NCBI GenBank assembly: GCA_964543235.1
Contig: CAZIXE010000001.1
Span: 62,001-126,000 of the forward strand
Origin: JANMMJ01 sp964543235
GTDB taxonomy: Bacteria; Pseudomonadota; Alphaproteobacteria; Rhizobiales; Aestuariivirgaceae
Reading direction: 5' to 3'
DNA length: 64,000 nucleotides
The position numbers and the translations under genes were made by a program. The notes below the pieces were generated by a model that searched no databases, had not been told where the DNA came from, and saw nothing but the letters and a program-made list of their open reading frames with translations. This document shows, piece after piece, positions 52,296 through 60,591 of this stretch. Every line of letters begins with the position of its first letter. Positions within the stretch are counted from its first letter, which is position 1.

Positions 52296-53552
52296 TCAGT
52301 TGGCGCTCTCGAGGCCATAGGCCTGATGCAGTGCGCGAACGGCAAGTTCCGTATAGGCCTCGTCGATCAGCACGCTGATCTTGATTTCCGAGGTGGTGAT
52401 CGCCTGGATGTTGATCCCTCTGTCCGCCAGAGCCTTGAACATCTTGGCCGCCACGCCGGCATGGCTGCGCATGCCGATGCCGACCACCGATACCTTGGCG
52501 ACATCGGCGGAATGCTTGAGATCGCTGAAGCCGACCTTGTCCCGGACGGCGCCCAGGACCTCGAGAGCCTTGCGCAGGTCCTTGCGCGACACCGTGAACG
52601 TGATGTTCGCAGTCTCGCCATCCACGGAAACATTCTGCACGATCATGTCGACGCTGATGTCCGCCTCGGCCAAAGGCCCGAAGACCGAGGCCGACACACC
52701 GGGCTGGTCTTTCACTCTTTGAATCGACACCTTTGCCTCATCGCGGGAATAGGCAATGCCACTGACGACGTGTTGCTCCACGATTTCATCCTCTTCGCAA
52801 ACGAGTGTTCCCGGACCCGTGCCGTCGGGCCTGTTCTGGTTCTCCGAATCCGCGGCCTCGAAACTCGATCGCACTTGCAGCGGTACCTTATAGACCATGG
52901 CGAGCTCGACCGAGCGGGTCTGCAGGACCTTGGCGCCAAGTGATGCCTGTTCCAGCATCTCCTCGTAGGAAATGCGGTCGAGTTTGCGCGCCCTTGTTAC
53001 AATGCGCGGGTCGGCCGTGTAGACGCCGTCGACATCGGTATAGATATCGCATCTCGCCTCGAGGGCGGCCGCAAGAGCGACGGCCGATGTGTCCGAACCG
53101 CCGCGCCCCAGCGTGGTGATGCGCCGGTCTGGTCCGATGCCCTGAAAGCCTGAAACAACTGCGACCTGACCCTGGTCGAGCCGCTTGCGCAGCTCCGAGC
53201 CCTCGATATCGACGATCCGGGCCGCCCCATGCACCCCGTCGGTCTTGACCGCAATCTGCCATCCCTGCCACGACCGTGCCGGAATGCCCATGTCCTGCAG
53301 GACGATCGCCAGCAGGCCGGCGGTAACCTGTTCGCCCGAAGCGACCACGGCATCATACTCGCGAGCGTCATGGACGGGTGCTGCCTCGCGGCACCAGCCA
53401 ACCAGCCGGTCGGTGGTCCCGGCCATCGCCGATACCACTACGGCGACCTGGTTTCCGGCCTTGACTTCCCGTTCCACATGGCGGGCAACATTGCGGATGC
53501 GGTCGAGATCCGCCACCGAAGTGCCCCCGAATTTCATTACCAAACGGCCCAT
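52296..53552 (-). CDS. lysC: Aspartate kinase
   Basis: The 418-residue enzyme has KFGGTSVADLDRI at the N terminus, RGGSDTSAVALA and DVDGVYTADPRIV in the kinase domain, and two C-terminal ACT domains. The second contains GMRSHAGVAAKMFKALAD and TTSEIKISVLI, the residues of lysine/threonine feedback control. It phosphorylates L-aspartate as the first step to lysine, threonine and methionine. It lies 87 bp before ptsP, same strand, and is divergent from ubiG. Confidence 0.97.
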   Translation of the reverse strand: MGRLVMKFGGTSVADLDRIRNVARHVEREVKAGNQVAVVVSAMAGTTDRLVGWCREAAPVHDAREYDAVVASGEQVTAGLLAIVLQDMGIPARSWQGWQIAVKTDGVHGAARIVDIEGSELRKRLDQGQVAVVSGFQGIGPDRRITTLGRGGSDTSAVALAAALEARCDIYTDVDGVYTADPRIVTRARKLDRISYEEMLEQASLGAKVLQTRSVELAMVYKVPLQVRSSFEAADSENQNRPDGTGPGTLVCEEDEIVEQHVVSGIAYSRDEAKVSIQRVKDQPGVSASVFGPLAEADISVDMIVQNVSVDGETANITFTVSRKDLRKALEVLGAVRDKVGFSDLKHSADVAKVSVVGIGMRSHAGVAAKMFKALADRGINIQAITTSEIKISVLIDEAYTELAVRALHQAYGLESAN

Positions 53553-53710
53553 GCCAGTCCTTCATCCTGCGCTGCCGGGCGGTTGACCGGGCCCGTGCAC
53601 ACCTTGAACTTTTCGCATTTCGGCTGTTCACCCCGAGGTGCGGCGCGGCGTACTCATAGTAGACGCCATGAGCCTATGCAATATTGTGGCCGTAAGATTC
53701 TGGAGCCCCG

Positions 53711-54445
53711 ATGAGCGTCCTGTCCCTTGACCCCGCTGAGGTCGAAAAATTCTCGAGGATTGCCGCGGAGTGGTGGGACCCTGATGGCAAATTCGGTGTC
53801 CTGCACCGTTTCAATCCGGTCCGGCTGGCCTGGATCAAGGAGCAGGTGACGGCCCGCTTCGGCCGCGATCCCTTCACCCGCCGCCCCTATGAGGGGCTGC
53901 GCTTTCTGGATATCGGCTGCGGCGGCGGTCTGCTGTCTGAGCCCATGGCCCGGCTTGGCGCTTCCGTGGTCGGGGCCGACCCGTCCGAGAAGAACATCCG
54001 GACGGCCGCAGTGCATGCCGCCGAACATGGGCTGCCGATCGACTACCGGGTCACCACGGCCGAGGAACTGTCCGCCGCCGGCGAACGCTTCGACGTCATC
54101 CTCAATATGGAGGTCATCGAGCACGTCACCGACCCGCGCGCCTTCGTGAAAACCTGCGCGACACTGCTCGAGCCATCGGGCCTGATGTTCATCGCGACGA
54201 TCAACAGGACCTTGAAGTCCTTCGGCCTTGCAATCATCGGCGCCGAATATGTGCTCGGGTGGCTGCCGAAGGGCACCCATCAGTGGGAAAAATTCATTTC
54301 GCCCGAGGAATTGGATGGCTGGCTTGCGGAAAGCCGTCTCAGGCTGGTCGACCGGTGTGGAGTCGCCTATCAGCCGCTGACCGGCGAATGGCGGCGGGTG
54401 CGCGACATGGGCGTGAACTACATGATTGCCGCGCAGCCGGAATAG
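53711..54445 (+). CDS. ubiG: Ubiquinone biosynthesis O-methyltransferase UbiG
   Basis: The 244-residue enzyme has AAEWWDPDGKFGVLHRFNPVR, diagnostic of UbiG, then SAM motif DIGCGGGLLSEPMARLGA and VEVIEHVTDPRAF-type text (MEVIEHVTDP). It methylates the hydroxyls of ubiquinone precursors at the membrane. GGAG lies before ATG 53711. It is divergent from lysC, the common alphaproteobacterial pairing, and convergent with the DUF1178 gene. Confidence 0.95.
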   Translation: MSVLSLDPAEVEKFSRIAAEWWDPDGKFGVLHRFNPVRLAWIKEQVTARFGRDPFTRRPYEGLRFLDIGCGGGLLSEPMARLGASVVGADPSEKNIRTAAVHAAEHGLPIDYRVTTAEELSAAGERFDVILNMEVIEHVTDPRAFVKTCATLLEPSGLMFIATINRTLKSFGLAIIGAEYVLGWLPKGTHQWEKFISPEELDGWLAESRLRLVDRCGVAYQPLTGEWRRVRDMGVNYMIAAQPE

Positions 54446-54450
54446 CCGGT

Positions 54451-54897
54451 TCAGTTGCTCTCTTCCGGCAGGCGCGGGACCGGAAAGATCTCGATCCCCT
54501 CGTCTTCCAGCGACACGGCTTCCTCGCGTGTCGCCAGGCCGCGGATTCCCCGCCGCTCGGCTTCGCCATAGTGGATTCGGCGGGCCTCCGCAGCGAACTG
54601 CTCGCCCACATTCTCGGTGTTCTTGTCGATTTCCGCCCGCAGTTCCCTGATCATGCTCATGAGCATTCGGGACTTGGCATCGAGAAGTCCTCCCACCATC
54701 ACTTCCCCGGCCGCGGCGGCCTTGCGGTTGGACTTTACGCCGATCCGTGGAGCCATGAGCTGTTTTGCGACATCGGACGTTCCGCACAGCGGGCAGCTGA
54801 CCAGCCCGGCAGCCGCCTGCTGGTCGAAGTTCTTGGAATTCCGGAACCAGCTATCGAACTCATGGCCGTTCCTGCAGACAAGGTCGTAGCGGATCAT
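54451..54897 (-). CDS. DUF1178 family zinc-ribbon protein
   Basis: The 148-residue protein starts MIRYDLVCRNGHEFDSWFRN and has CPLCGTSDVAKQLMAPRIG; the C8, C34 and C37 type spacing suggests a partial zinc ribbon. The rest is a charged helix region (RMLMSMIRELRAEIDKN) and RRIHYGEAERRGIRG. The family is widespread in Proteobacteria and of unknown function, often near nitrilase-family or DNA-binding genes. Confidence 0.85.
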   Translation of the reverse strand: MIRYDLVCRNGHEFDSWFRNSKNFDQQAAAGLVSCPLCGTSDVAKQLMAPRIGVKSNRKAAAAGEVMVGGLLDAKSRMLMSMIRELRAEIDKNTENVGEQFAAEARRIHYGEAERRGIRGLATREEAVSLEDEGIEIFPVPRLPEESN

Positions 54898-55121
54898 CGT
54901 TGGAAACTGTCTTCAGGAATCCGCCTCCCGCATATCGAGCCGCCCCGCCATTCGAGCCAACGGAATTCATTGGGTCCGCCGGCTTGGACGCCCCCCGCAA
55001 GGACCGGTGCCGCCCGCCGCATGCTTACACCCCGGCCGGCGAAAGCCGGGTGCTCGAACGGATCGAAGCAAGTTGATTGGACCATATCCTGCGGCATCAA
55101 CGGCACCAGATAAGACTTGCG

Positions 55122-55913
55122 TCATATATGCAGGCGCTTTGGAGCATCTACAAGGGCGAACACCAGAACATCGACACGGCTAGCCCCTGCCGCCAGCAGT
55201 GCGGTGGCGGCGGCCCCCGCCGTTGCGCCTGTCGTCATCACATCGTCGACCAGGACAATACTCAGTCCCGCAACCTGCGGCCTCAGGTTGTCGGGCACCG
55301 CGAATGACCGGCGCACATTCTTGCGCCGCTCCTCCGGGTCGAGACCCACCTGCGGCCGCGTGGACCGGACCCGCTCCAGGAGTTCCGGCCAGTAGCGCAC
55401 GCGGGAGGCCGCGGCAATGCGCTGCGCCAGCAGTGCCGACTGATTGAACCGCCGCGCCCACAGCCGCCGCCGGTGCAATGGCACGGGCACGATGGCACCG
55501 GCCTCATGAAGGAACGGCCCGGCCGCCCTGGTCATGAGACGGGACAGCAACAGCGACACTTCATGCCGGTCACGGTACTTCAGCGAATGCACCAGTTGCC
55601 GGCTGGTTTCATTGAAGATGGCTGCCGCCCTTGTCCGGTTCCAGGCAGGTGGGTCTGCCAGCGCCGCCGCGCTGATGGCGCCCTCGCCCTGATCGAAGGC
55701 AAAGGGCAATCCGAGCCGGTCGCAACGCGGATCCTCGATCAGCGTGAGCTTGCTCCAGCAGCCGGCGCACAGCGATGCCGCCGTCTGGAGGGACAGACCG
55801 CAGACCAGACATCGGGGTGGCGCGATGACGTCGATCAACAGGTTGGAACAACCGCGCAGCACTGACCCGATTGTCCTGACTCCACGCAACTGAAGCATGT
55901 GCCAGCCTACCAT
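55122..55913 (-). CDS. ComF family phosphoribosyltransferase-like protein
   Basis: The protein has about 263 residues, with an N-terminal zinc finger (CLVCGLSLQTAASLCAGCW) and a C-terminal phosphoribosyltransferase domain with the PRPP loop VLVDDVMTTGAT and VPVPLHRRRLWARRFNQS. ComF proteins are linked to DNA uptake and possibly nucleotide handling; the exact reaction is not known. The start is uncertain: ATG 55913 (MVGWHMLQLRG), 55898 or the farther 55940; none has a clear ribosome site. It is divergent from the IMPase gene. Confidence 0.88.
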   Translation of the reverse strand: MVGWHMLQLRGVRTIGSVLRGCSNLLIDVIAPPRCLVCGLSLQTAASLCAGCWSKLTLIEDPRCDRLGLPFAFDQGEGAISAAALADPPAWNRTRAAAIFNETSRQLVHSLKYRDRHEVSLLLSRLMTRAAGPFLHEAGAIVPVPLHRRRLWARRFNQSALLAQRIAAASRVRYWPELLERVRSTRPQVGLDPEERRKNVRRSFAVPDNLRPQVAGLSIVLVDDVMTTGATAGAAATALLAAGASRVDVLVFALVDAPKRLHI

Positions 55914-55979
55914 GGAGTCCGCGTGTGGATTAAGCGGCAAGAATGGTTTAACTGCTCAGCCAAAGACCGAGGACCCAAG

Positions 55980-56804
55980 ATGACGTTTTCAAGCCGCGAC
56001 CTGGAGCGACTCGCCGATATTGTCAGCGCCGCCGCCGAACGCGAAATAATGCCGCGATTCCGCAGGCTTGGCACGGAGGCGGTCCGCGAGAAGACGTCCC
56101 ACATGGATCTGGTCACCGACGCCGACGAAGCCGCCGACACCGCCATCAAGCTGGGCGTCGCGAAGGCCTTCCCGCAGGCCGTGTTCGTCGGCGAGGAATC
56201 GGTCGAACGCGATCCCGGGGTGCTCGCGGGAATTGCCGGCGCCGATCTGGCGATCGTCGTCGATCCCATCGACGGCACCAGCAACTACACCTGGGGGCTG
56301 CCTCTCTTTGGCATGCTTGCCGCGGTCACGATCAAGGGCGAAACCGTAGCCGGCCTGATCTACGATCCGATCGGCAAGGACTGGCTCTTCGGTCTGCGCG
56401 GTGCCGGCGCCTGGCAACGTGACAGTTCCGGCGCGTGCAGCGACATCCGCGTTGCCAGCCCGGTAGCTGTCGGCCAGATGATTGGCGTGACGTCCTGGTA
56501 TCTGATGCCGGAACCCATGCGCTCCAGGGTCGCCGCCAATCTCGCCAGGGTGGGCGCACCATTCGCCTATCGTTGTGCAGCCTACGAGTACCGGCTCGTG
56601 GCCACCGGCAAATGCCACTTCTCGCTGCACTACAAGCTGATGCCCTGGGACCACGCGGCGGGGGTGCTCATTCATTCCGAGGCTGGCGGCTATGCAGCGC
56701 GCTATGACGGCAGCCGCTATCTGCCGTCGCAAACCACGGGCGGCATCATCTGCGCACCGGATCGGGAGAGCTGGACGGCCATACATGAGGTCCTGTTCGG
56801 ATGA
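55980..56804 (+). CDS. Inositol monophosphatase family phosphatase
   Basis: The 274-residue IMPase-fold enzyme has metal-binding GEESVE, DPIDGTSNYTWGLP and MPWDHAAGVLIHSEAGG, in the family order. This class includes inositol-1-phosphatase, histidinol-phosphatase and PAP phosphatase; the substrate cannot be told. ATG 55980 was chosen because MTFSSRDLERLAD is a normal family start. It overlaps the next gene by 4 bp (ATGA). Confidence 0.88.
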   Translation: MTFSSRDLERLADIVSAAAEREIMPRFRRLGTEAVREKTSHMDLVTDADEAADTAIKLGVAKAFPQAVFVGEESVERDPGVLAGIAGADLAIVVDPIDGTSNYTWGLPLFGMLAAVTIKGETVAGLIYDPIGKDWLFGLRGAGAWQRDSSGACSDIRVASPVAVGQMIGVTSWYLMPEPMRSRVAANLARVGAPFAYRCAAYEYRLVATGKCHFSLHYKLMPWDHAAGVLIHSEAGGYAARYDGSRYLPSQTTGGIICAPDRESWTAIHEVLFG

Positions 56805-57649
56805 CGGTTCCGGCCATTTTCGATCGGCCCCTGCAGAATCTGCGCCGCAGGAACCGGCGGCCATGCCCTCCCGAACCGCTTCTCGATCAGCTCGCACTGG
56901 AGTTCAGGGACCGCCTGTCCCTGATCAATCGCAGCTTTGCCAGGCCGGTCCTGCTCGGCCGGTTTGCAGCGCAGCTCGCCACCAGGATGGGTTTCGGCAA
57001 AGCCCTGGCGCCCTGTTCGATCATCGAGTTCGAGACCGAAGCTGAATTGCACGATCTTCCCGAAGGCGGTTTCGATTGCGTCCTTTACGGCCTGGGCCTC
57101 GAAGCCATGAACGATCCGGCCGGTGCCTTGATTGCGCTCCGGCGTGCGCTGCAGCCTGACGGCGTGCTTCTGGCCTGTCTCTTTGCGGGCGATACCCTGT
57201 GCGAATTGCGCGCCGCGTGGCTGGCAGCCGAAGCGGCGTTGCGCGGCGGCGCAAGTCCGCGCGTTGCACCCTTTGCCGAACTTCGCGACCTGGGCAGTCT
57301 CCTGCAACGGGCGGGCTATGCCTTGCCGGTCGCCGACATCGACCATCTGGTCCTGCGCTATCCGAGCGCCCTGGCCCTGATGGCCGAGATCCGCCAGTCG
57401 GGCCTGGGTGCTGCACTGCAGGCCCGGTCCCGCCGGCCGGTAACCGCTTCCCTGCTTGCGGCGGCCGCCGAGTACTATGAACGCAACTTCAGTGATCCCG
57501 ACGGCCGCGTGCGCGCGACTGTTGACATCGCTTGGTTGACCGGCTGGGCGCCGCATCACAGCCAGCCGCGGCCATTGGCACCGGGCAGTGCCAAGAAACG
57601 CCTGGCGGACGCGCTCGGCACCCGCGAACGGCCATTATCGCGTGACTGA
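56801..57649 (+). CDS. NDUFAF5/BioC-like methyltransferase-fold protein with degenerate SAM site
   Basis: The 282-residue protein has the NDUFAF5 start (IFDRPLQNLRRRNR), then ALRRALQPDGVLLACLFAGD, ASPRVAPFAELRDLG, QRAGYALPVADID and the C-terminal TGWAPHHSQPRPLAPGSAK. In the family the segment after the R-x-F near residue 45 is the glycine-rich SAM motif; here it reads RSFARPVLLGRFAAQL with no DxGxxxG, and the acidic ribose ligand is also not obvious. It may have lost catalysis. Family members hydroxylate or methylate the NDUFS7-like subunit of complex I or act in biotin synthesis. It is coupled to the IMPase gene. Confidence 0.72.
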   Translation: MTVPAIFDRPLQNLRRRNRRPCPPEPLLDQLALEFRDRLSLINRSFARPVLLGRFAAQLATRMGFGKALAPCSIIEFETEAELHDLPEGGFDCVLYGLGLEAMNDPAGALIALRRALQPDGVLLACLFAGDTLCELRAAWLAAEAALRGGASPRVAPFAELRDLGSLLQRAGYALPVADIDHLVLRYPSALALMAEIRQSGLGAALQARSRRPVTASLLAAAAEYYERNFSDPDGRVRATVDIAWLTGWAPHHSQPRPLAPGSAKKRLADALGTRERPLSRD

Positions 57650-57658
57650 GCAGGCGCT

Positions 57659-58057
57659 TCACAGCATGTCGATGAGATATGGAATGAGCGGCAGATCGGC
57701 GGGCGGCATTGGGTAGTCGCGCAATTTGGCGGGCCTCACCCAGGCGAGCTCTTGCCCCTCGCATGGGGCCACCATACCGCTCCACCGCCGGCAGACATAG
57801 AGCGGCATCAGCAGATGGAAATCGTCGTAGGGGTGGCTGGCAAAGGTGAGTGGTGCCAGACACGCCTCTGAGACATCGATACCGAGTTCTTCCCGCAACT
57901 CGCGGATGAGCGCCATCTCGGGCCGCTCGCCCGCTTCCACTTTTCCGCCCGGGAACTCCCAGAGCCCGGACAACTGCCGGCCCGCGGGCCGTTTCGAGAT
58001 CAGCACCCGCCCATCCGCGTCCACCAGCGCGACGGCAGCCACAAGAACCAGGCGCAT
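57659..58057 (-). CDS. mutT: (Deoxy)nucleoside triphosphate pyrophosphohydrolase, MutT type
   Basis: The 132-residue Nudix protein has the Nudix box GGKVEAGERPEMALIRELRE followed by ELGI (GX5EX7REUXEEXGU). WEFPGGK precedes it and PYDDFHLLMPLY follows, as in MutT. It removes 8-oxo-dGTP and so prevents A:T to C:G changes. It overlaps argJ by one base and sits in the argJ operon, a common arrangement with secA in Alphaproteobacteria. Confidence 0.93.
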   Translation of the reverse strand: MRLVLVAAVALVDADGRVLISKRPAGRQLSGLWEFPGGKVEAGERPEMALIRELREELGIDVSEACLAPLTFASHPYDDFHLLMPLYVCRRWSGMVAPCEGQELAWVRPAKLRDYPMPPADLPLIPYLIDML

Positions 58058-59298
58058 CAGCTGCGGTAGGAGCCGTTGATGTCGATGTAGCGGTGCGTAA
58101 GATCGCAGGTCCAGATCGTGGCCTTGCCCCGCCCCACGCCGACATCGGCTTCGATCCGGATGTTCCGTCCCTTCATGTGCGGGACAATCTCGGCCTCGCG
58201 ATAGCCCGCATGACGCATGCCCTTCTGGGCCACCAGCACCCCGCCGATCTTGATGCGGAGCTTATCCCGGACAGCCTTCTCGCCGGATTTTCCGATCGCC
58301 ATGACGATGCGGCCCCAATTGGCGTCTTCCCCCGCAATCGCCGTCTTCACCAGCGGCGAATTGCCGATGGCCAGGCCAATGCGCCGCGCCGCGGCATCGC
58401 TTTCCGCTCCGGTGATCCGGATTTCGATCAGCTTCTCAGCCCCTTCGCCATCCTTAACCACCTGCAGCGCCAGGTCGAGGCACACGGCATCGAGAGCCCT
58501 GGCGAAGGGCTTGAGCCGCACATCATCGGCGCTTCTCAAGCCCTTCAGCGCCCCGCCAGCTGCACCTGTGGCAAAGAGCATGAGCGTATCGGAGGTCGAG
58601 GTATCGCCATCGACGGTGATGCAATTGAAGCTCCTGGCGACGCTTCGCGACAGCAGCTTTTGCAGGATGCCGGAGGGGATCGAGGCATCGGTAAACACGA
58701 AAGACAACATCGTCGCCATGTCAGGCGCGATCATCCCCGAGCCCTTGGCAATGCCGTTGATCGTCACCGGCGTCCTGCCGACTCGCGCCGTCTGCGTGCT
58801 TGTCTTCGGGAACGTGTCCGTCGTCATAATGGCCCGCGCGGCCGCATCCCAGGAGGCCGGCACCCGGCTGTCCACGAGTTCCGGCAGGGCCTGGACGATG
58901 TACGCAGGATCGAGTGGTTCGCCAATGACACCGGTCGATGCCTGAAAGACGTCCGATGCTTTGCACTTGAGGAGCCGGGCCACGGCCACAGCGACGCTCT
59001 GCACGGTCGCAACGCCGGCCTTGCCCGTAAAAGCATTGGCATTGCCGGCATTCACCACCAGTGCCCGCGCCGTACCGGACTTGAGGTGCCTGACACACCA
59101 GTCGACCGGTGCGGAACGCGATTTTGACGTGGTAAAGACGCCGGCGACAGCCGCGGGGCGTTCAAAGCAGGCCAGAAGCAGGTCAGGCCGCCCCTTGTAG
59201 CGCACTCCGGTTTCCGCCACTGCCAGCCGCACGCCGGCAATGTCCGGCAGGACCGGCAGGCGCTCGGGCGCCAGCGGCGACTTCGTATGAACGGCCAT
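58057..59298 (-). CDS. argJ: Bifunctional ornithine acetyltransferase / N-acetylglutamate synthase
   Basis: The 413-residue protein has the self-cleavage site in KGSGMIAPDMATMLSFVFTD, where the Thr of MATML becomes the nucleophile of the beta chain. Other landmarks are VVNAGNANAFTGKAG, VDGDTSTSDTLMLFATG and ANWGRIVMAIGKSG, ending with THRYIDINGSYRS. It transfers acetyl from acetylornithine to glutamate in arginine synthesis. The presence of argJ means the organism also makes arginine. Confidence 0.97.
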   Translation of the reverse strand: MAVHTKSPLAPERLPVLPDIAGVRLAVAETGVRYKGRPDLLLACFERPAAVAGVFTTSKSRSAPVDWCVRHLKSGTARALVVNAGNANAFTGKAGVATVQSVAVAVARLLKCKASDVFQASTGVIGEPLDPAYIVQALPELVDSRVPASWDAAARAIMTTDTFPKTSTQTARVGRTPVTINGIAKGSGMIAPDMATMLSFVFTDASIPSGILQKLLSRSVARSFNCITVDGDTSTSDTLMLFATGAAGGALKGLRSADDVRLKPFARALDAVCLDLALQVVKDGEGAEKLIEIRITGAESDAAARRIGLAIGNSPLVKTAIAGEDANWGRIVMAIGKSGEKAVRDKLRIKIGGVLVAQKGMRHAGYREAEIVPHMKGRNIRIEADVGVGRGKATIWTCDLTHRYIDINGSYRS

Positions 59299-59321
59299 TC
59301 CCCTCCCCCGCGCCGTGCCTG

Positions 59322-60254
59322 CTACTGCGGTATCTGCAGGTCGGACTTGCCGCTGCTCGCCGCCGCGTCACCGCCCTGTTCGGCCGATGCGGGGCGCTTC
59401 TTTTCCAGTTCCTCGATCATCTTGTTGAGATCAGGATCAAGGATTTCGACCTTCGCGGCCCGGCGGGTCTCATCGACGACCTGCTGCACCTTCTTGCGGA
59501 CCAGAATGTTGCGGATCGCTCCCTTGACCTGATCGAAGGGCTGGGCGCCGCCCATTTTCCGGTCCTCCAGCTTGATCAGGTGCCAGCCGAAATCCGTCTT
59601 GACCGGCTGCGAGACCTCACCCTTCTTCAAGGCAAAGGCCGCTTTCGAGAACTCCGCCACCATTTCGGGAGCGGTGAAATATCCGAGATCGCCGCCATAC
59701 TCCTTGGAGCCATCAAGGCTGTACTGCTTGGCAAGGTCTTCGAATTTCTCGCCCTTTTCGATCTTCGCGGCAATGTCCCTGGCTTCCTTTTCGGTGTTGA
59801 CCAGAATGTGCCGGGCCCGCACGCGCTCGGTCTGTTCGACCCGCGCCGCCTCGAGATCGTAGGCCGCCTTGATCTCCTCTTCGGTGACCATCGGCTTGAT
59901 CTTTTCGAAGAAATACGCATCGCGGAGCGCCTTGGCCTGATACAGCGCCAGCCGTTCCTTGTACTCTTTGGTATCGGCGACACCCTCCTTGACCGCCCTC
60001 TGCGCGAGCAGATGCCGCTCGATCAGGTAGTTGACGACAAACGGATAGCGGGCCTTGGGCGGCAGGTCGGGCAGGAGGCCGATGATGTCGTCTGACGCCA
60101 TCTGGGCTTCGCTTACCTTGATTTCGTGCCCGTTGACGATGGCTATGACCTTGTCCGGCGAGGGTGCCGCCTCCTGGGCCAGGGCCCAGCCGGCCAGCGG
60201 CGCGGCAACGGCCGCGGCCAATGCAATGCTCAAAAAAATCCGAGAATTCGGCAT
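59322..60254 (-). CDS. Peptidylprolyl isomerase, parvulin type (SurA/PrsA-like)
   Basis: The 310-residue periplasmic chaperone has a signal peptide (IFLSIALAAAVAAPLAGWALA, cleavage near ALA-Q), an N-terminal chaperone part with VNGHEIKVSEAQM, and a parvulin domain (about 165-255) with RARHILVNTEKEARDI, YSLDGSKEYGGDLGYF and FGWHLIKLEDRK. It ends with a charged, low-complexity tail. It folds secreted and outer-membrane proteins. ATG 60254 is the start; a frame to 60440 reads an unlikely leader. Its position before argJ and divergent from secA is a recurrent alphaproteobacterial order. Confidence 0.92.
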   Translation of the reverse strand: MPNSRIFLSIALAAAVAAPLAGWALAQEAAPSPDKVIAIVNGHEIKVSEAQMASDDIIGLLPDLPPKARYPFVVNYLIERHLLAQRAVKEGVADTKEYKERLALYQAKALRDAYFFEKIKPMVTEEEIKAAYDLEAARVEQTERVRARHILVNTEKEARDIAAKIEKGEKFEDLAKQYSLDGSKEYGGDLGYFTAPEMVAEFSKAAFALKKGEVSQPVKTDFGWHLIKLEDRKMGGAQPFDQVKGAIRNILVRKKVQQVVDETRRAAKVEILDPDLNKMIEELEKKRPASAEQGGDAAASSGKSDLQIPQ

Positions 60255-60591
60255 CGATTCCACCGTTTCCTGCCGGTTGTGGGAGCTCCGCCCCCGCTGA
60301 TCCTGGAGGCGCTCATTGGCCCTCAAATCCGGCAACAATAAGCCTGATAACGCCGCCGAGCAGTGAATCCGCAGCGTTTTTGCGGCGCACATTGATCGCA
60401 AACCCGCCGCGATGCAAGTCCCGGCCGACCTTGTTTCCAACTAGTGGCCAGCGCGCCACATCTTGATTTTTCGGCCCGCCGCGATCATTTGCCGAGATTG
60501 CCCGGATCGATGAACTCAACTAGAACACCCCACCATTACGGCCGCCATTTCACGCGGCTGCAGCAGGCTACCCGAAAAGGACGATAAGCAG
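60255..60591. other. Divergent intergenic region between the PPIase gene and secA
   Basis: These 337 bases contain the promoters of both genes but none matches the consensus well enough to mark. No gene, tRNA or strong hairpin is visible. secA has only a distant AGGA, about 16 bp before its ATG. Confidence 0.4.
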
